Part shown: positions 1 to 5,674 of the stretch, piece after piece
How the letters are laid out: the number at the start of each line of letters is the position of its first letter
Numbering within the stretch: position 1 is the first letter of the stretch
Assembly: GCA_030609445.1 (NCBI GenBank)
Contig: JAUWCF010000077.1
Span: forward strand, 1-5,674
Direction: 5' to 3'
Source of the DNA: Thermoplasmatota archaeon
Lineage (GTDB): Archaea; Thermoplasmatota; E2; DHVEG-1
Length of the DNA stretch: 5,674 bases
The notes under the pieces: generated by a model
The model's database searches: none
Told to the model about the DNA's origin: nothing
What the model saw: only the letters and a program-made list of their open reading frames with translations
Made by a program: the position numbers and the translations under genes

Positions 1-1
1 A

Positions 2-808
2 CCACCTCAAGAGGGTGCATATCCAATAAAATTAACCGAAAACCCTATAATTTGGGGAGGACCATTTTTAGAAGAAAGAAATAAGATAATAAAAGATGTC
101 TCAGTTAGTTTATACTTGCGATATCGTAAGTTAATTAAGTCAGAAGTTTTAGTGACATTATTAGATGGAGATACTGAAATCGATTATTCCATTCAAGAAA
201 TAAGTCTGGACTGGTCTGGAAAAACTCCAACAGTATTTACTTTTGAAAACATTGATGATTACGAGTTATTCTATGGACATAATTTAAGCATTGGCGTCTC
301 TCTTGCTAATGGCTCCAAACCCAGAATTTTAAGGAACATGTACTTACTTTATGATTCAGCAGAAAAACCGTCTTCAGTAGCTGCTACATTTACAGAGACA
401 GATAACATACAATTTGACTATATTGCAGATCCCGAAGATGCATTAATTATTCCAAGTGATGAAGTAAAATACACATTAAGCATAGAAAGCATCTACGATG
501 ATGAAATCGATCTTGATATTTCAGAAGACAAGAGCGGTGACTGGAGTTATTCTATTGTTGAAACATTACCGATTTCAATAAAAGCAGGAGAAACAGAAGA
601 AATAAACGTTATTGTTAAATCAGAAAACAGCAAAAAAGAGGCTTACGGAGATGAGATTGACTTAACTTTTGAAGTAAGTGGTAAAACAGGCTTTGATAGA
701 AAGACAGCGACAGCTTTAGTGGATCAAGAGTCAATAGAATATAACATTGGAGTGTATGGCCAGGATGAAAGCAAGAACATTAAAAAAGGAAATAGTGGCA
801 CGTTCTAA
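2..808 (+). CDS. N-terminal/middle part of a large archaeal surface protein with NEW3-like Ig modules (5' end outside window, 3' end at a premature TAA)
   Basis: The frame is open from the first complete codon at 2, so the TTG at 116 is probably internal and the true start lies upstream of the window. The 268 residues visible are beta-rich, acidic and have no membrane segment in this part. Residues about 1-130 form a beta domain ending in a tyrosine-Asp-Ser...Pro-Ser stretch (YDSAEKPS, about residues 117-124). Residues about 150-240 resemble a NEW3-type (NPCBM-associated) Ig-fold module: a Tyr-Thr-Leu strand, a conserved GDWSYSI tryptophan, then PISIKAGETEEINVIVKS, which is the usual 'leu/ile-x-x-Gly-Glu ... 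val-x-val' pattern. A further module starts at about residue 247 and is cut by TAA at 806-808 just after GNSGTF. Its missing remainder is encoded in the same frame after 820. The likely location is the outer face of the membrane, as part of the protein completed by 965-1825. Function is unknown; adhesion or envelope structure would be a guess from domain type. Confidence is high for coding, low for role. Confidence 0.75.
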   Translation, partial: PPQEGAYPIKLTENPIIWGGPFLEERNKIIKDVSVSLYLRYRKLIKSEVLVTLLDGDTEIDYSIQEISLDWSGKTPTVFTFENIDDYELFYGHNLSIGVSLANGSKPRILRNMYLLYDSAEKPSSVAATFTETDNIQFDYIADPEDALIIPSDEVKYTLSIESIYDDEIDLDISEDKSGDWSYSIVETLPISIKAGETEEINVIVKSENSKKEAYGDEIDLTFEVSGKTGFDRKTATALVDQESIEYNIGVYGQDESKNIKKGNSGTF

Positions 809-964
809 TTTTTTATTTAAAATAAAAACACCGGTGCTATTGATGATGAAGATAGCTATACAATAACAGCTTCTTCAAAAAACGACTGGAAATTAAAATT
901 TACTGATTCAACTCCGTCTTTAGAAATTGGTGAGAAAACAGATACAAAAAGAATTTTTGTAAAA

Positions 965-1825
965 GTGTATGTACCAGAGAATACAACCATTGACTCTGAC
1001 ATTATTACGGTTACTGTTATTTCAGATAACAATCCTGAGGCTTCTGAGACCATAAATGTAACGGTAAATGTATTAGAACTTAGTATCTTTGAGAACATCG
1101 TTGACTTCTTCAAATCAGCAGCTAATTCTTTAGGGCTTGATGACATGTTTGGTTCTAAGGCACCCTATGTACTTGCAGGAATTCTTGCAATACTTATTGT
1201 TCTTATAATCCTAATTCTTATCTTCCTACTTAAGATGAAATATGTAAAGATTATTTGTACCGATAGAATCCAAGAAATTGATCCTAGTGAAGAGGCAGTA
1301 TTTGATATTACATTAAATAATCCTACAAGGAAAACTAAAACCTATGAAATAACGTCAAAGGTAAGTCCAGAATCATCGAAATGGCGGACAGCAACAGATG
1401 TAGAAAAGATAACAATTGCAGCAAGAAGTTCAAAACAAATACTTCTTGTGGCAAAACCTGAAGAAACAGTAGAATCCAATGATTGGACTGAAGTAAAGTT
1501 AAACGTGAGTGTTTCTGGTAAAAAGAAATCAGAAGAAATTACAACCATGGTTATGGCAAAAGATGGGAAAACCCTTCTGAGAATTAAAGATGTATTTAGT
1601 TGGCCTAGGGAATTTAAGAAAGGCGATAGAATAATAACTTCTTTTATACTAGAGAATAAGGGAAATATTTCAGCACGAAACGTAAAAGTTGTTTTATTTA
1701 TAAATGGAAAGCAAAAGAATAAAGTAGAGGTAACTATTCCCCGTGGAGGATATGCAGACATTAAAATCCCATGGATTGCTTTAAAAGGCAAAAATGAACT
1801 GCAGTTAAAAGCAATAGAACAGTAA
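965..1825 (+). CDS. C-terminal part of the same surface protein: end of a NEW3-like module, one transmembrane helix, then NEW3/CARDB-like domains
   Basis: GTG at 965 is the only usual start codon after the TAA at 818-820, but coding-like sequence in this frame begins at 821 (NTGAIDDEDSYTI..., then NDWKLKF and SLEIGEK). GTG 965 therefore falls inside a domain and is unlikely to be a native start. Counting from 965, residues 1-36 finish the NEW3-like module (ending NVTVNV) and 40-65 are a juxtamembrane segment. Residues about 67-89 are a strongly hydrophobic helix (Ile/Leu-rich) followed by KMK, which by the positive-inside rule puts the C-terminus in the cytoplasm. Residues about 93-198 form an Ig-like beta domain (FDITLNNPT, then a KW tryptophan and IAARSSKQILLVAKP). 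Residues about 201-286 look like a CARDB module (FKKGDRIITSFILENKGN, VVLFINGK, then an IPW strand and KNELQLKAIE). The gene ends with TAA 28 bases before the coiled-coil gene. Sequence role is unknown; a membrane-anchored envelope protein is inferred. Confidence 0.72.
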   Translation: MYVPENTTIDSDIITVTVISDNNPEASETINVTVNVLELSIFENIVDFFKSAANSLGLDDMFGSKAPYVLAGILAILIVLIILILIFLLKMKYVKIICTDRIQEIDPSEEAVFDITLNNPTRKTKTYEITSKVSPESSKWRTATDVEKITIAARSSKQILLVAKPEETVESNDWTEVKLNVSVSGKKKSEEITTMVMAKDGKTLLRIKDVFSWPREFKKGDRIITSFILENKGNISARNVKVVLFINGKQKNKVEVTIPRGGYADIKIPWIALKGKNELQLKAIEQ

Positions 1826-1834
1826 AATATATAT
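1824..1834 (+). promoter_or_regulatory. Possible archaeal TATA box for the coiled-coil gene
   Basis: AAAATATATAT overlaps the TAA stop of the upstream gene. Its centre lies about 26 bases before 1855, the usual archaeal TATA-to-start-site distance, so transcription would begin at or just before the candidate start codons at 1854 (TTG) and 1863 (GTG) and give a leaderless or nearly leaderless mRNA. In AT-rich DNA such a match can occur by chance, and co-transcription with the upstream gene is equally possible given the 28-base gap. Confidence 0.3.
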
Positions 1835-1853
1835 CGGTTGAATTATTAGGCGT

Positions 1854-2753
1854 TTGAGGGTTGTGTCTCTAGTGGTTGAAGATATAGCAACAAAAAAAGT
1901 GGAGCAGGAACAATTAAGGAATTCTGAAAAGAAGTATCAGAGTCTTATAGGGAAACGAAACGAGCTAAATGATGTAGCAAGGCTTATTCGTGAAGAACGT
2001 GATATGTTCAATGATAAACGCAAAGAACTCAAAGAAACCATGGATGCGGACAAAAAGAAGCGTGACGAACTTGTTTCTAAGATGAAGCTTCATAAAGAAC
2101 GAAGAACAAAGTTGCAGCAGAAGGCAAAGGATCTTATTAAAGCGAAACAGAAGAAAAAAGGAGATGTAATAAGAAATCTGCCTTTGCAAGTTGAAGAACT
2201 GAAAGCTGATATTCAGATGCTTGAATATAAACAAGAAACAACTCCTATGAGTACTAGAAAGGAAAACGAGCTCATTGACATTATTAAGAGTAAGAAAAGA
2301 GAACATAAAGAATGTATAAAACATCTGGAAAAACAACAATTGATTGAAATAGATATTACGGATACTGATGAAGCAATTACCGAGCTTTTCAAAAAAGCCG
2401 ATGAAGAACATGAAAAGGTTCAGAAATACTATGAGGAAAGCCAGAAGAAACATGAAGATTTTATGAAACATGTAAAAGAAATCGCGGCTTCCATTCATGA
2501 ATCAAATAAGAAGCATCAAAAATATATCGAGCTACGCGAAGAATCACAGACGTATCACGAAAAAGCAATGGAGATGCTTTCTAAGATAATGACTGTTAAA
2601 AACGAACGAAGGCAACGTTGGAAGGAATCCAAAGATATCCTTAAAAATCAAAACATTAAGACACAAAATATCCTTCTTAATAAAGAAAAACTTGAAGAGA
2701 TTGCCACAGAATCAGTTGATGATTTGAAAAAAGGTAAAAAGATATCATTATAG
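1854..2753 (+). CDS. Archaeal coiled-coil protein, COG1340-like
   Basis: The protein has about 299 residues, almost all charged and helical (Lys, Glu, Gln, Arg, with spaced Leu/Ile/Met), with no signal peptide or membrane segment, so a cytosolic long coiled coil is expected. Two coiled-coil arms (about residues 15-120 and 140-295) flank a conserved-looking hinge at about 121-143 (LEYKQETTPMSTRKENEL). This matches the 'LE-x-x-Gln-x-T-x-x-(L/M)-S-x-x-x-E-x-x-L' signature I associate with the uncharacterised archaeal family COG1340; length also fits. These proteins are sometimes mislabelled as phosphoserine phosphatase, but I see no HAD catalytic motif. The start is uncertain: TTG 1854, GTG 1863 and GTG 1872 are all in frame, and a GAGGG at 1856-1860 is 11 bases before GTG 1872. 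The first ATG lies well inside the helix. It sits 28 bases after the membrane-protein gene on the same strand, which suggests a shared transcript or function. The biochemical role is unknown. Confidence 0.82.
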   Translation: MRVVSLVVEDIATKKVEQEQLRNSEKKYQSLIGKRNELNDVARLIREERDMFNDKRKELKETMDADKKKRDELVSKMKLHKERRTKLQQKAKDLIKAKQKKKGDVIRNLPLQVEELKADIQMLEYKQETTPMSTRKENELIDIIKSKKREHKECIKHLEKQQLIEIDITDTDEAITELFKKADEEHEKVQKYYEESQKKHEDFMKHVKEIAASIHESNKKHQKYIELREESQTYHEKAMEMLSKIMTVKNERRQRWKESKDILKNQNIKTQNILLNKEKLEEIATESVDDLKKGKKISL

Positions 2754-2796
2754 AGGCAAGAGGTCGTCGACAATCAACGAAAATTTAATAGGCAAT

Positions 2797-2805
2797 TTTA
2801 AATAT
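2797..2805 (+). promoter_or_regulatory. TATA box of the HMG-CoA synthase/thiolase/DUF35 operon
   Basis: TTTAAATAT lies in the only sizeable gap on this strand (2754-2827). Its centre is about 26 bases upstream of 2827, so transcription should start around 2826-2830. That is about 7-11 bases before ATG 2837 and too short for a Shine-Dalgarno leader; none is seen. The first gene of the operon is therefore probably read from a leaderless or very short-leader mRNA. The box is placed by pattern and spacing only. Confidence 0.5.
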
Positions 2806-2836
2806 TAAATCTTGTTTTGCCCCCTGTGTGACTGCT

Positions 2837-3886
2837 ATGGAAAACATTGGGATTATTAGTTATGGAGCAAATATACCTCAATTCAGAATAAAAACAGAAG
2901 AGATCGCTTCTGTCTGGGGAAAAGATGGAAAAATCATAAGCAGAGGCCTAGGAATACAAGAAAAATCTGTTCCAGGGCTGGATCAAGACACTGCAACAAT
3001 AAGTGTAGAATCTGCTCGGGCTGCATTGAGACGTTGCAATATAGACCCTCAAGATATCGGTGCTATTTATGTTGGAAGTGAATCACATCCTTATGCAGTA
3101 AAACCTACAGGGACAATTGTTGGTGAGGCAATTGGTGCAACACCAGATCTTATGGTTGCAGATTACGAATTTGCCTGTAAAGCAGGAACTGCAGGTGTTC
3201 AAACATGTGTTGGATTCGTAAAAGCAGACATGATAAAGTATGGTCTTGCAATTGGTGCAGATACCTCACAAGCAGCTCCAGGAGATGCACTTGAATATTC
3301 TGCATCTGCAGGAGGTGCAGGTTTTATTATTGGAAAAGATGACGTCATTGCAACAATTAATCATACCCTTTCATATACAACTGATACGCCTGATTTTTGG
3401 AGAAGAGCTGAAAGGAAATATCCTTCACATGGTGGACGTTTTACAGGTGCACCAGCTTACTTTAAACATATCTCAAACTGTGCAACAAGACTTATGGAAA
3501 AAATGCAAACCAAACCAGAAGACTATGATTATGCTATTTTCCATCAACCAAATGGGAAATTTCCTGTAAACGTTGCAAAAAAACTTGGATTTTCATTAGA
3601 ACAAGTTAAGCAAGGACTCCTCACACCAGTAATAGGCAACACGTATTCTGGTGCTGCAATGCTTGGTCTTGCATCAGTACTTGATGTCGCAAAACCAGGA
3701 GATCACATATTCATGATAAGTTATGGATCAGGTGCAGGAAGTGACGGCTTTGACATTACTGTAACAGATAAAATAAAAGATTTAAAGATAGAAAATGCAC
3801 CATTAGTAGCAGAGATGGTTGAAGATAAAAAATACATTGATTATGGAACATATGCAAAATACACTGATCTTTTATATTGGGAGTGA
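2837..3886 (+). CDS. Hydroxymethylglutaryl-CoA synthase, archaeal type
   Basis: This enzyme condenses acetyl-CoA with acetoacetyl-CoA to HMG-CoA, the committed precursor for mevalonate and hence archaeal isoprenoid lipids; it is cytosolic. I chose ATG 2837 (349 residues) over GTG 2828 (352 residues). It yields the family N-terminus [14 protein letters not shown] and puts the catalytic residues near the numbering known for archaeal HMG-CoA synthases: Glu82 in [11 protein letters not shown], the acyl-accepting Cys114 in [11 protein letters not shown], and His236 in [10 protein letters not shown]. The C-terminal thiolase-fold strand [13 protein letters not shown] is also present. Length matches the archaeal family (about 345-350), and the protein is intact. 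It is first in an operon with the thiolase and DUF35 protein, its partners in a characterised archaeal complex. The gene ends TGA, followed directly in frame by TAA. GTG 2828 as a leaderless start cannot be excluded. Function is assigned with high confidence. Confidence 0.96.
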   Translation: MENIGIISYGANIPQFRIKTEEIASVWGKDGKIISRGLGIQEKSVPGLDQDTATISVESARAALRRCNIDPQDIGAIYVGSESHPYAVKPTGTIVGEAIGATPDLMVADYEFACKAGTAGVQTCVGFVKADMIKYGLAIGADTSQAAPGDALEYSASAGGAGFIIGKDDVIATINHTLSYTTDTPDFWRRAERKYPSHGGRFTGAPAYFKHISNCATRLMEKMQTKPEDYDYAIFHQPNGKFPVNVAKKLGFSLEQVKQGLLTPVIGNTYSGAAMLGLASVLDVAKPGDHIFMISYGSGAGSDGFDITVTDKIKDLKIENAPLVAEMVEDKKYIDYGTYAKYTDLLYWE

Positions 3887-3887
3887 T
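3879..3887 (+). promoter_or_regulatory. Shine-Dalgarno site for the thiolase, overlapping the HMG-CoA synthase stop
   Basis: GGGAGTGAT is one base short of the archaeal anti-16S complement GGAGGTGAT and lies 5 bases before ATG 3893. It contains the TGA stop of the upstream gene, so terminating and initiating ribosomes use the same spot, which favours coupled translation. It also fixes ATG 3893 as the thiolase start. Confidence 0.65.
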
Positions 3888-3892
3888 AAGAA

Positions 3893-5059
3893 ATGAGAGA
3901 GGTAGCAGTTATTGGAATTGGAATTACAAAATTTGGAGAATTATGGGATAAATCATTTCGTCAACTCATCGCGGAAGCAGGATCAAAAGCAATCCTTGAT
4001 GCAGGAATCGAAGGAAAAGAAATCGATGAAATGTATGTAGGTTCAATGAGTTCTGGACGATTTGTTGGCCAAGAACACGTTGGAGCGCTAGTTGCTGACG
4101 CAGCAGGTTTTTCACACATGCATATACCATCAACTCGTGTGGAAGGTGCTTGTGCATCTGGTGGTCTTGCAGTACGTCAAGGATATCTCTCAATTGCTTC
4201 AGGTATGAACGATATCGTTGTTGTAGGTGGAATGGAAAAGATGAATGATGTTGGAGGAAACGATGCAACAGCAACACTTGCAACTGCAGCAGATCAAGAA
4301 TGGGAAGCATTCTTTGGTACAACATTTCCAGCATTGTATGCAATGATTGCAACACGCCATATGCATGAATATGGAACCACAAAAGAACAACTTGCTCAAG
4401 TTGCCGTGAAAAATCATGCAAATGGTGCAAAAAATCCTTATGCTCAATATAGACGAGAAATAACACTTGAATTAGCAATGAATGCTACAACCGTTGCTTA
4501 TCCATTAGGACTTTTAGATTGTTCACCAGTTACTGATGGTGCAGCATCTCTTATATTGTGTGCTGCAGATAAAGCAAAAAAATATACAGATAAAGCAATA
4601 AAAATTATTGGATCAGGGCAAGGTTCAGATTCATTAGCCCTTCATGGGCGAAGAGACATATGCACACTTGATGCAACGGTTCATGCAGCCAAAACGGCAT
4701 ATAAACAAGCGGGAATAACATCAAAAGATATTGATTTTGCAGAAGTCCATGACTGTTTTACAATTGCTGAGATCTGCGCAATTGAAGATCTTGGTTTTGT
4801 TAAAAAAGGTGAAGGCGGGAAAGCTATTGATAATAAGATTACAACATTAGATGGATCGCTTCCAGTAAACACAAGTGGAGGACTTAAGTCAAAAGGTCAT
4901 CCGGTGGGTGCCACAGGTGTTGCTCAGATGGTAGAAGTTACACAGCAACTAAGAGGAGAGGCAGAAGCAAGACAATTAAAAGATGCAAAGATTGGCCTTG
5001 CACACAATGTAGGTGGTTCTGGTGCAACTTGTGTTATCCATATCATGGAGGCGATGTAG
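3893..5059 (+). CDS. Acetyl-CoA acetyltransferase (acetoacetyl-CoA thiolase), archaeal SCP2-like type
   Basis: This enzyme joins two acetyl-CoA molecules into acetoacetyl-CoA, which is passed to HMG-CoA synthase. It is a full-length 388-residue thiolase. The N-terminus [17 protein letters not shown] and the nucleophile Cys87 in [11 protein letters not shown] are typical. Further active-site motifs are HDCFTIAE (His286), [14 protein letters not shown] (His336) and [10 protein letters not shown] (residues 371-380). The HDCF loop and the HNxGG segment, in place of the NEAF and C-terminal CxG of bacterial biosynthetic thiolases, mark the archaeal/SCP2-like subgroup. The unfavourable thermodynamics of this step are thought to be overcome by channelling within the complex with HMG-CoA synthase and DUF35. 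The gene starts 6 bases after the synthase stop and ends exactly where the DUF35 start begins. It is intact, with no signal peptide or membrane segment. A general acyl-CoA thiolase role is the alternative, but the context strongly favours acetoacetyl-CoA formation. Confidence 0.95.
   Translation: MREVAVIGIGITKFGELWDKSFRQLIAEAGSKAILDAGIEGKEIDEMYVGSMSSGRFVGQEHVGALVADAAGFSHMHIPSTRVEGACASGGLAVRQGYLSIASGMNDIVVVGGMEKMNDVGGNDATATLATAADQEWEAFFGTTFPALYAMIATRHMHEYGTTKEQLAQVAVKNHANGAKNPYAQYRREITLELAMNATTVAYPLGLLDCSPVTDGAASLILCAADKAKKYTDKAIKIIGSGQGSDSLALHGRRDICTLDATVHAAKTAYKQAGITSKDIDFAEVHDCFTIAEICAIEDLGFVKKGEGGKAIDNKITTLDGSLPVNTSGGLKSKGHPVGATGVAQMVEVTQQLRGEAEARQLKDAKIGLAHNVGGSGATCVIHIMEAM
5047..5055 (+). 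promoter_or_regulatory. Shine-Dalgarno site for the DUF35 gene inside the thiolase 3' end
   Basis: GGAGGCGAT ends 4 bases before ATG 5060 (8 bases counted from GGAGG) and differs from the archaeal consensus GGAGGTGAT by one base. It lies within the last codons of the thiolase, consistent with translational coupling and equal output of the complex subunits, and supports ATG 5060 as the start. Confidence 0.7.
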
Positions 5060-5464
5060 ATGGGTGGTGTTGCAAGATTTTGGAGAGAGATTCCACAAAG
5101 ATACAATCTTATCGGAAATAAATGTGAAGAATGTGGACAAGTGTTTTTCCCACCAAGAGAATCATGTCCTAAATGTAGAAGAAAAAGTATGGGTAAGATA
5201 AAAGAAATAAAACTTACTGGAAAAGGAAAAATTGTCACATATTCAATTATCCATGTTGGACCAGAAGAATTCGAAGAGCAGGTTCCATACCCAATAGCAA
5301 TAATTCAACTTGATGAAGGACCGAGAATTACTGCGCAAATAGTAGATTGTGACATACATGATGTGAAAATTGGTATGAAAGTAGAAAGCACGTTTAGAAA
5401 AATCCAGCAAGACGGATCCACCGGCGCTATCTATTATGGTTATAAGTTTATTAAACGCAAGTAA
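5060..5464 (+). CDS. DUF35 zinc-ribbon/OB-fold protein, scaffold of the thiolase/HMG-CoA synthase complex
   Basis: The 134-residue protein begins immediately after the thiolase stop. The N-terminal helix region (FWREIPQRYNLIG, residues 7-19) leads into a rubredoxin-like zinc ribbon with Cys22, Cys25, Cys36 and Cys39 (CxxC-x10-CxxC; FPPRESCPKC). An OB-fold of about residues 46-132 follows (LTGKGKIVTYSIIHVGP, PYPIAIIQLDEG, IGMKVESTFRKI, GYKFI). In a characterised archaeal complex from Methanothermococcus, the homologous DUF35 protein bridges thiolase and HMG-CoA synthase and contributes to a shared CoA-binding site, so acetoacetyl-CoA can pass between them without release. All four zinc ligands are present and length is normal, so the same structural role is inferred here. 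Other DUF35 proteins partner different thiolases, but the strict gene order makes this assignment secure. It is the last gene of the operon and ends TAA. Confidence 0.94.
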   Translation: MGGVARFWREIPQRYNLIGNKCEECGQVFFPPRESCPKCRRKSMGKIKEIKLTGKGKIVTYSIIHVGPEEFEEQVPYPIAIIQLDEGPRITAQIVDCDIHDVKIGMKVESTFRKIQQDGSTGAIYYGYKFIKRK

Positions 5465-5491
5465 TTATGTACGTATAAATTAGTTAATATC

Positions 5492-5508
5492 GTGTTATAT
5501 AATAACAC
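5492..5508 (+). terminator. Possible operon terminator: 7-bp perfect inverted repeat followed by T-rich sequence
   Basis: GTGTTAT and ATAACAC are separated by 3 bases, 28 bases after the DUF35 stop, and are followed by CTATTTTTATTGTG, which has the short T-run expected for archaeal termination. The stem is AT-rich and weak. It lies between convergent genes, so it could serve either strand, although the T-run favours the plus strand. Confidence 0.4.
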
Positions 5509-5545
5509 TATTTTTATTGTGTTTAAACTTAACCCATCAATCGTG

Positions 5546-5674
5546 TTAGTCATTATCAGATACTTTATCCCATTGGTAATTATCAGCACAACTTAACTTA
5601 GAATATTCACTCTTTTTATCATCATTGTAAAAATAACCATACGCAGAACCATAAAGACCAGTTTTTGTCTGCTT
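5546..5674 (-). CDS. C-terminal end of an unrecognised minus-strand protein (partial)
   Basis: Reading leftwards from the right edge, the minus strand stays open for 42 codons and ends at TAA (complement of 5546-5548); the start lies outside the window. The visible tail is polar and rich in Tyr, Asp, Asn, Ser and Lys (for example GLYGSAYGYFYNDDKK and CADNYQWDK), with one Cys and one Trp and no hydrophobic segment. The other two minus-strand frames close within about 26 codons of the right edge. The gene converges on the lipid operon, with about 80 bases between the two stop codons. I do not recognise the family. A 42-codon open frame could arise by chance, but the residue composition looks protein-like. 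Confidence 0.5.
   Translation of the reverse strand, partial: KQTKTGLYGSAYGYFYNDDKKSEYSKLSCADNYQWDKVSDND

Larger units (their letters stand above)
2..1825 (+). pseudogene. Single ancestral gene spanning both fragments, interrupted by two TAA codons at 806-808 and 818-820
   Basis: Both fragments are in the same frame and together give about 608 codons, counting the break. The second half of the NEW3-like module starts immediately after the second TAA, which shows that the two pieces belong to one protein. Two repairs fit. In the first, each TAA is an AAA lysine codon with one A-to-T change. In the second, one extra base near 804-806 is compensated by one missing A in the A-run at 824-828. The second repair reads GTFNFLFKIKNTG, which places a hydrophobic residue two before the Asn-Thr-Gly turn, as these Ig modules normally have. 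The first places Asn there, so I prefer the indel pair. TAA is used as a normal stop elsewhere (5462-5464), so code reassignment is not supported. This could be a real pseudogene, a phase-varied or decayed gene, or a sequencing error at homopolymers. Confidence 0.6.

Noticed and set aside
116..118. TTG at 116 as the true start of the first gene
   Set aside because: The frame is open back to the window edge with domain-like sequence, and no Shine-Dalgarno or signal peptide follows 116.
806..820. TAA stop-codon reassignment or programmed readthrough in the surface-protein gene
   Set aside because: TAA ends the DUF35 gene and the C-terminal surface-protein frame normally, and two TAAs would have to be read through in succession. 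A mutation or sequencing error is simpler.
1342..1791. Minus-strand frames opposite the membrane-protein and coiled-coil genes (856-1146, 1342-1791, 1965-2498)
   Set aside because: They are Phe/Leu-rich translations that mirror the Lys/Glu-rich sense strand; the sense strand has clear domain patterns.
1854..2753. Phosphoserine phosphatase label sometimes attached to this coiled-coil family
   Set aside because: There is no DxDxT-type HAD catalytic motif; the protein is coiled coil throughout.
3240..3569. 109-codon plus-strand frame inside the HMG-CoA synthase gene
   Set aside because: It is an out-of-frame overlap with an intact catalytic gene, with Leu/Gln-rich low-complexity translation and no recognisable motif.
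3966..4478. Long minus-strand open frames opposite the thiolase (3966-4478 and 4199-4447), one with runs of cysteine
   Set aside because: They are antisense shadows of the strongly supported thiolase. The Leu/Gln/His-rich and Cys-rich compositions come from reading its many GCA, GGA and CAA-type codons backwards.
5490..5548. Direct repeat TCGTGTTA at 5490-5497 and 5541-5548, and the palindrome GTTTAAAC at 5521-5528
   Set aside because: Two 8-base matches in AT-rich intergenic DNA with no third copy are not enough to support a repeat array, attachment site or CRISPR.

Overview
The window looks archaeal. It carries the archaeal gene trio for acetoacetyl-CoA thiolase, HMG-CoA synthase and the DUF35 zinc-ribbon/OB-fold protein. 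It also carries an archaeal coiled-coil protein of the COG1340 type, TATA-like promoter elements close to start codons, and a membrane protein built from NEW3/CARDB-like Ig-fold modules. Base composition is AT-rich (a bit over one third G+C by eye). The pairing of NEW3/CARDB membrane proteins with COG1340-like coiled coils makes a euryarchaeal or Thermoplasmatota-like source my best guess, but that assignment is inference only.

Layout. Positions 2-1825 (+) hold one long reading frame, already open at the left edge, for a large surface or membrane protein. It has an extracellular beta-rich part, one transmembrane helix and about 190 residues of Ig-like/CARDB-like domain after the helix. The frame is broken by two TAA codons at 806-808 and 818-820, so it appears as two pieces. 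The protein pattern resumes in the same frame right after the break, so this was, or is, a single gene. A coiled-coil protein follows at about 1854-2753 (+), after a very short gap.

A 74-bp gap with a TATA-like box leads to a tight three-gene operon: HMG-CoA synthase (2837-3886), thiolase (3893-5059) and DUF35 protein (5060-5464). The genes are separated by 6 and 0 bases, and each downstream gene has a Shine-Dalgarno sequence overlapping or just before the preceding stop codon. These proteins are known from other archaea to form one complex. It condenses acetyl-CoA to acetoacetyl-CoA and then to HMG-CoA, the entry to the mevalonate pathway for archaeal isoprenoid lipids. No other mevalonate gene is in the window.

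The right end (5465-5674) is a convergent intergenic region with a perfect 7-bp inverted repeat, followed by the last 42 codons of a minus-strand gene that runs off the window.

The lipid operon is well understood and conserved, and I see no CRISPR array, mobile element or RNA gene. The least ordinary part is the left half: a broken surface protein with Ig-like modules predicted on both sides of one membrane helix, next to a cytosolic coiled-coil protein.
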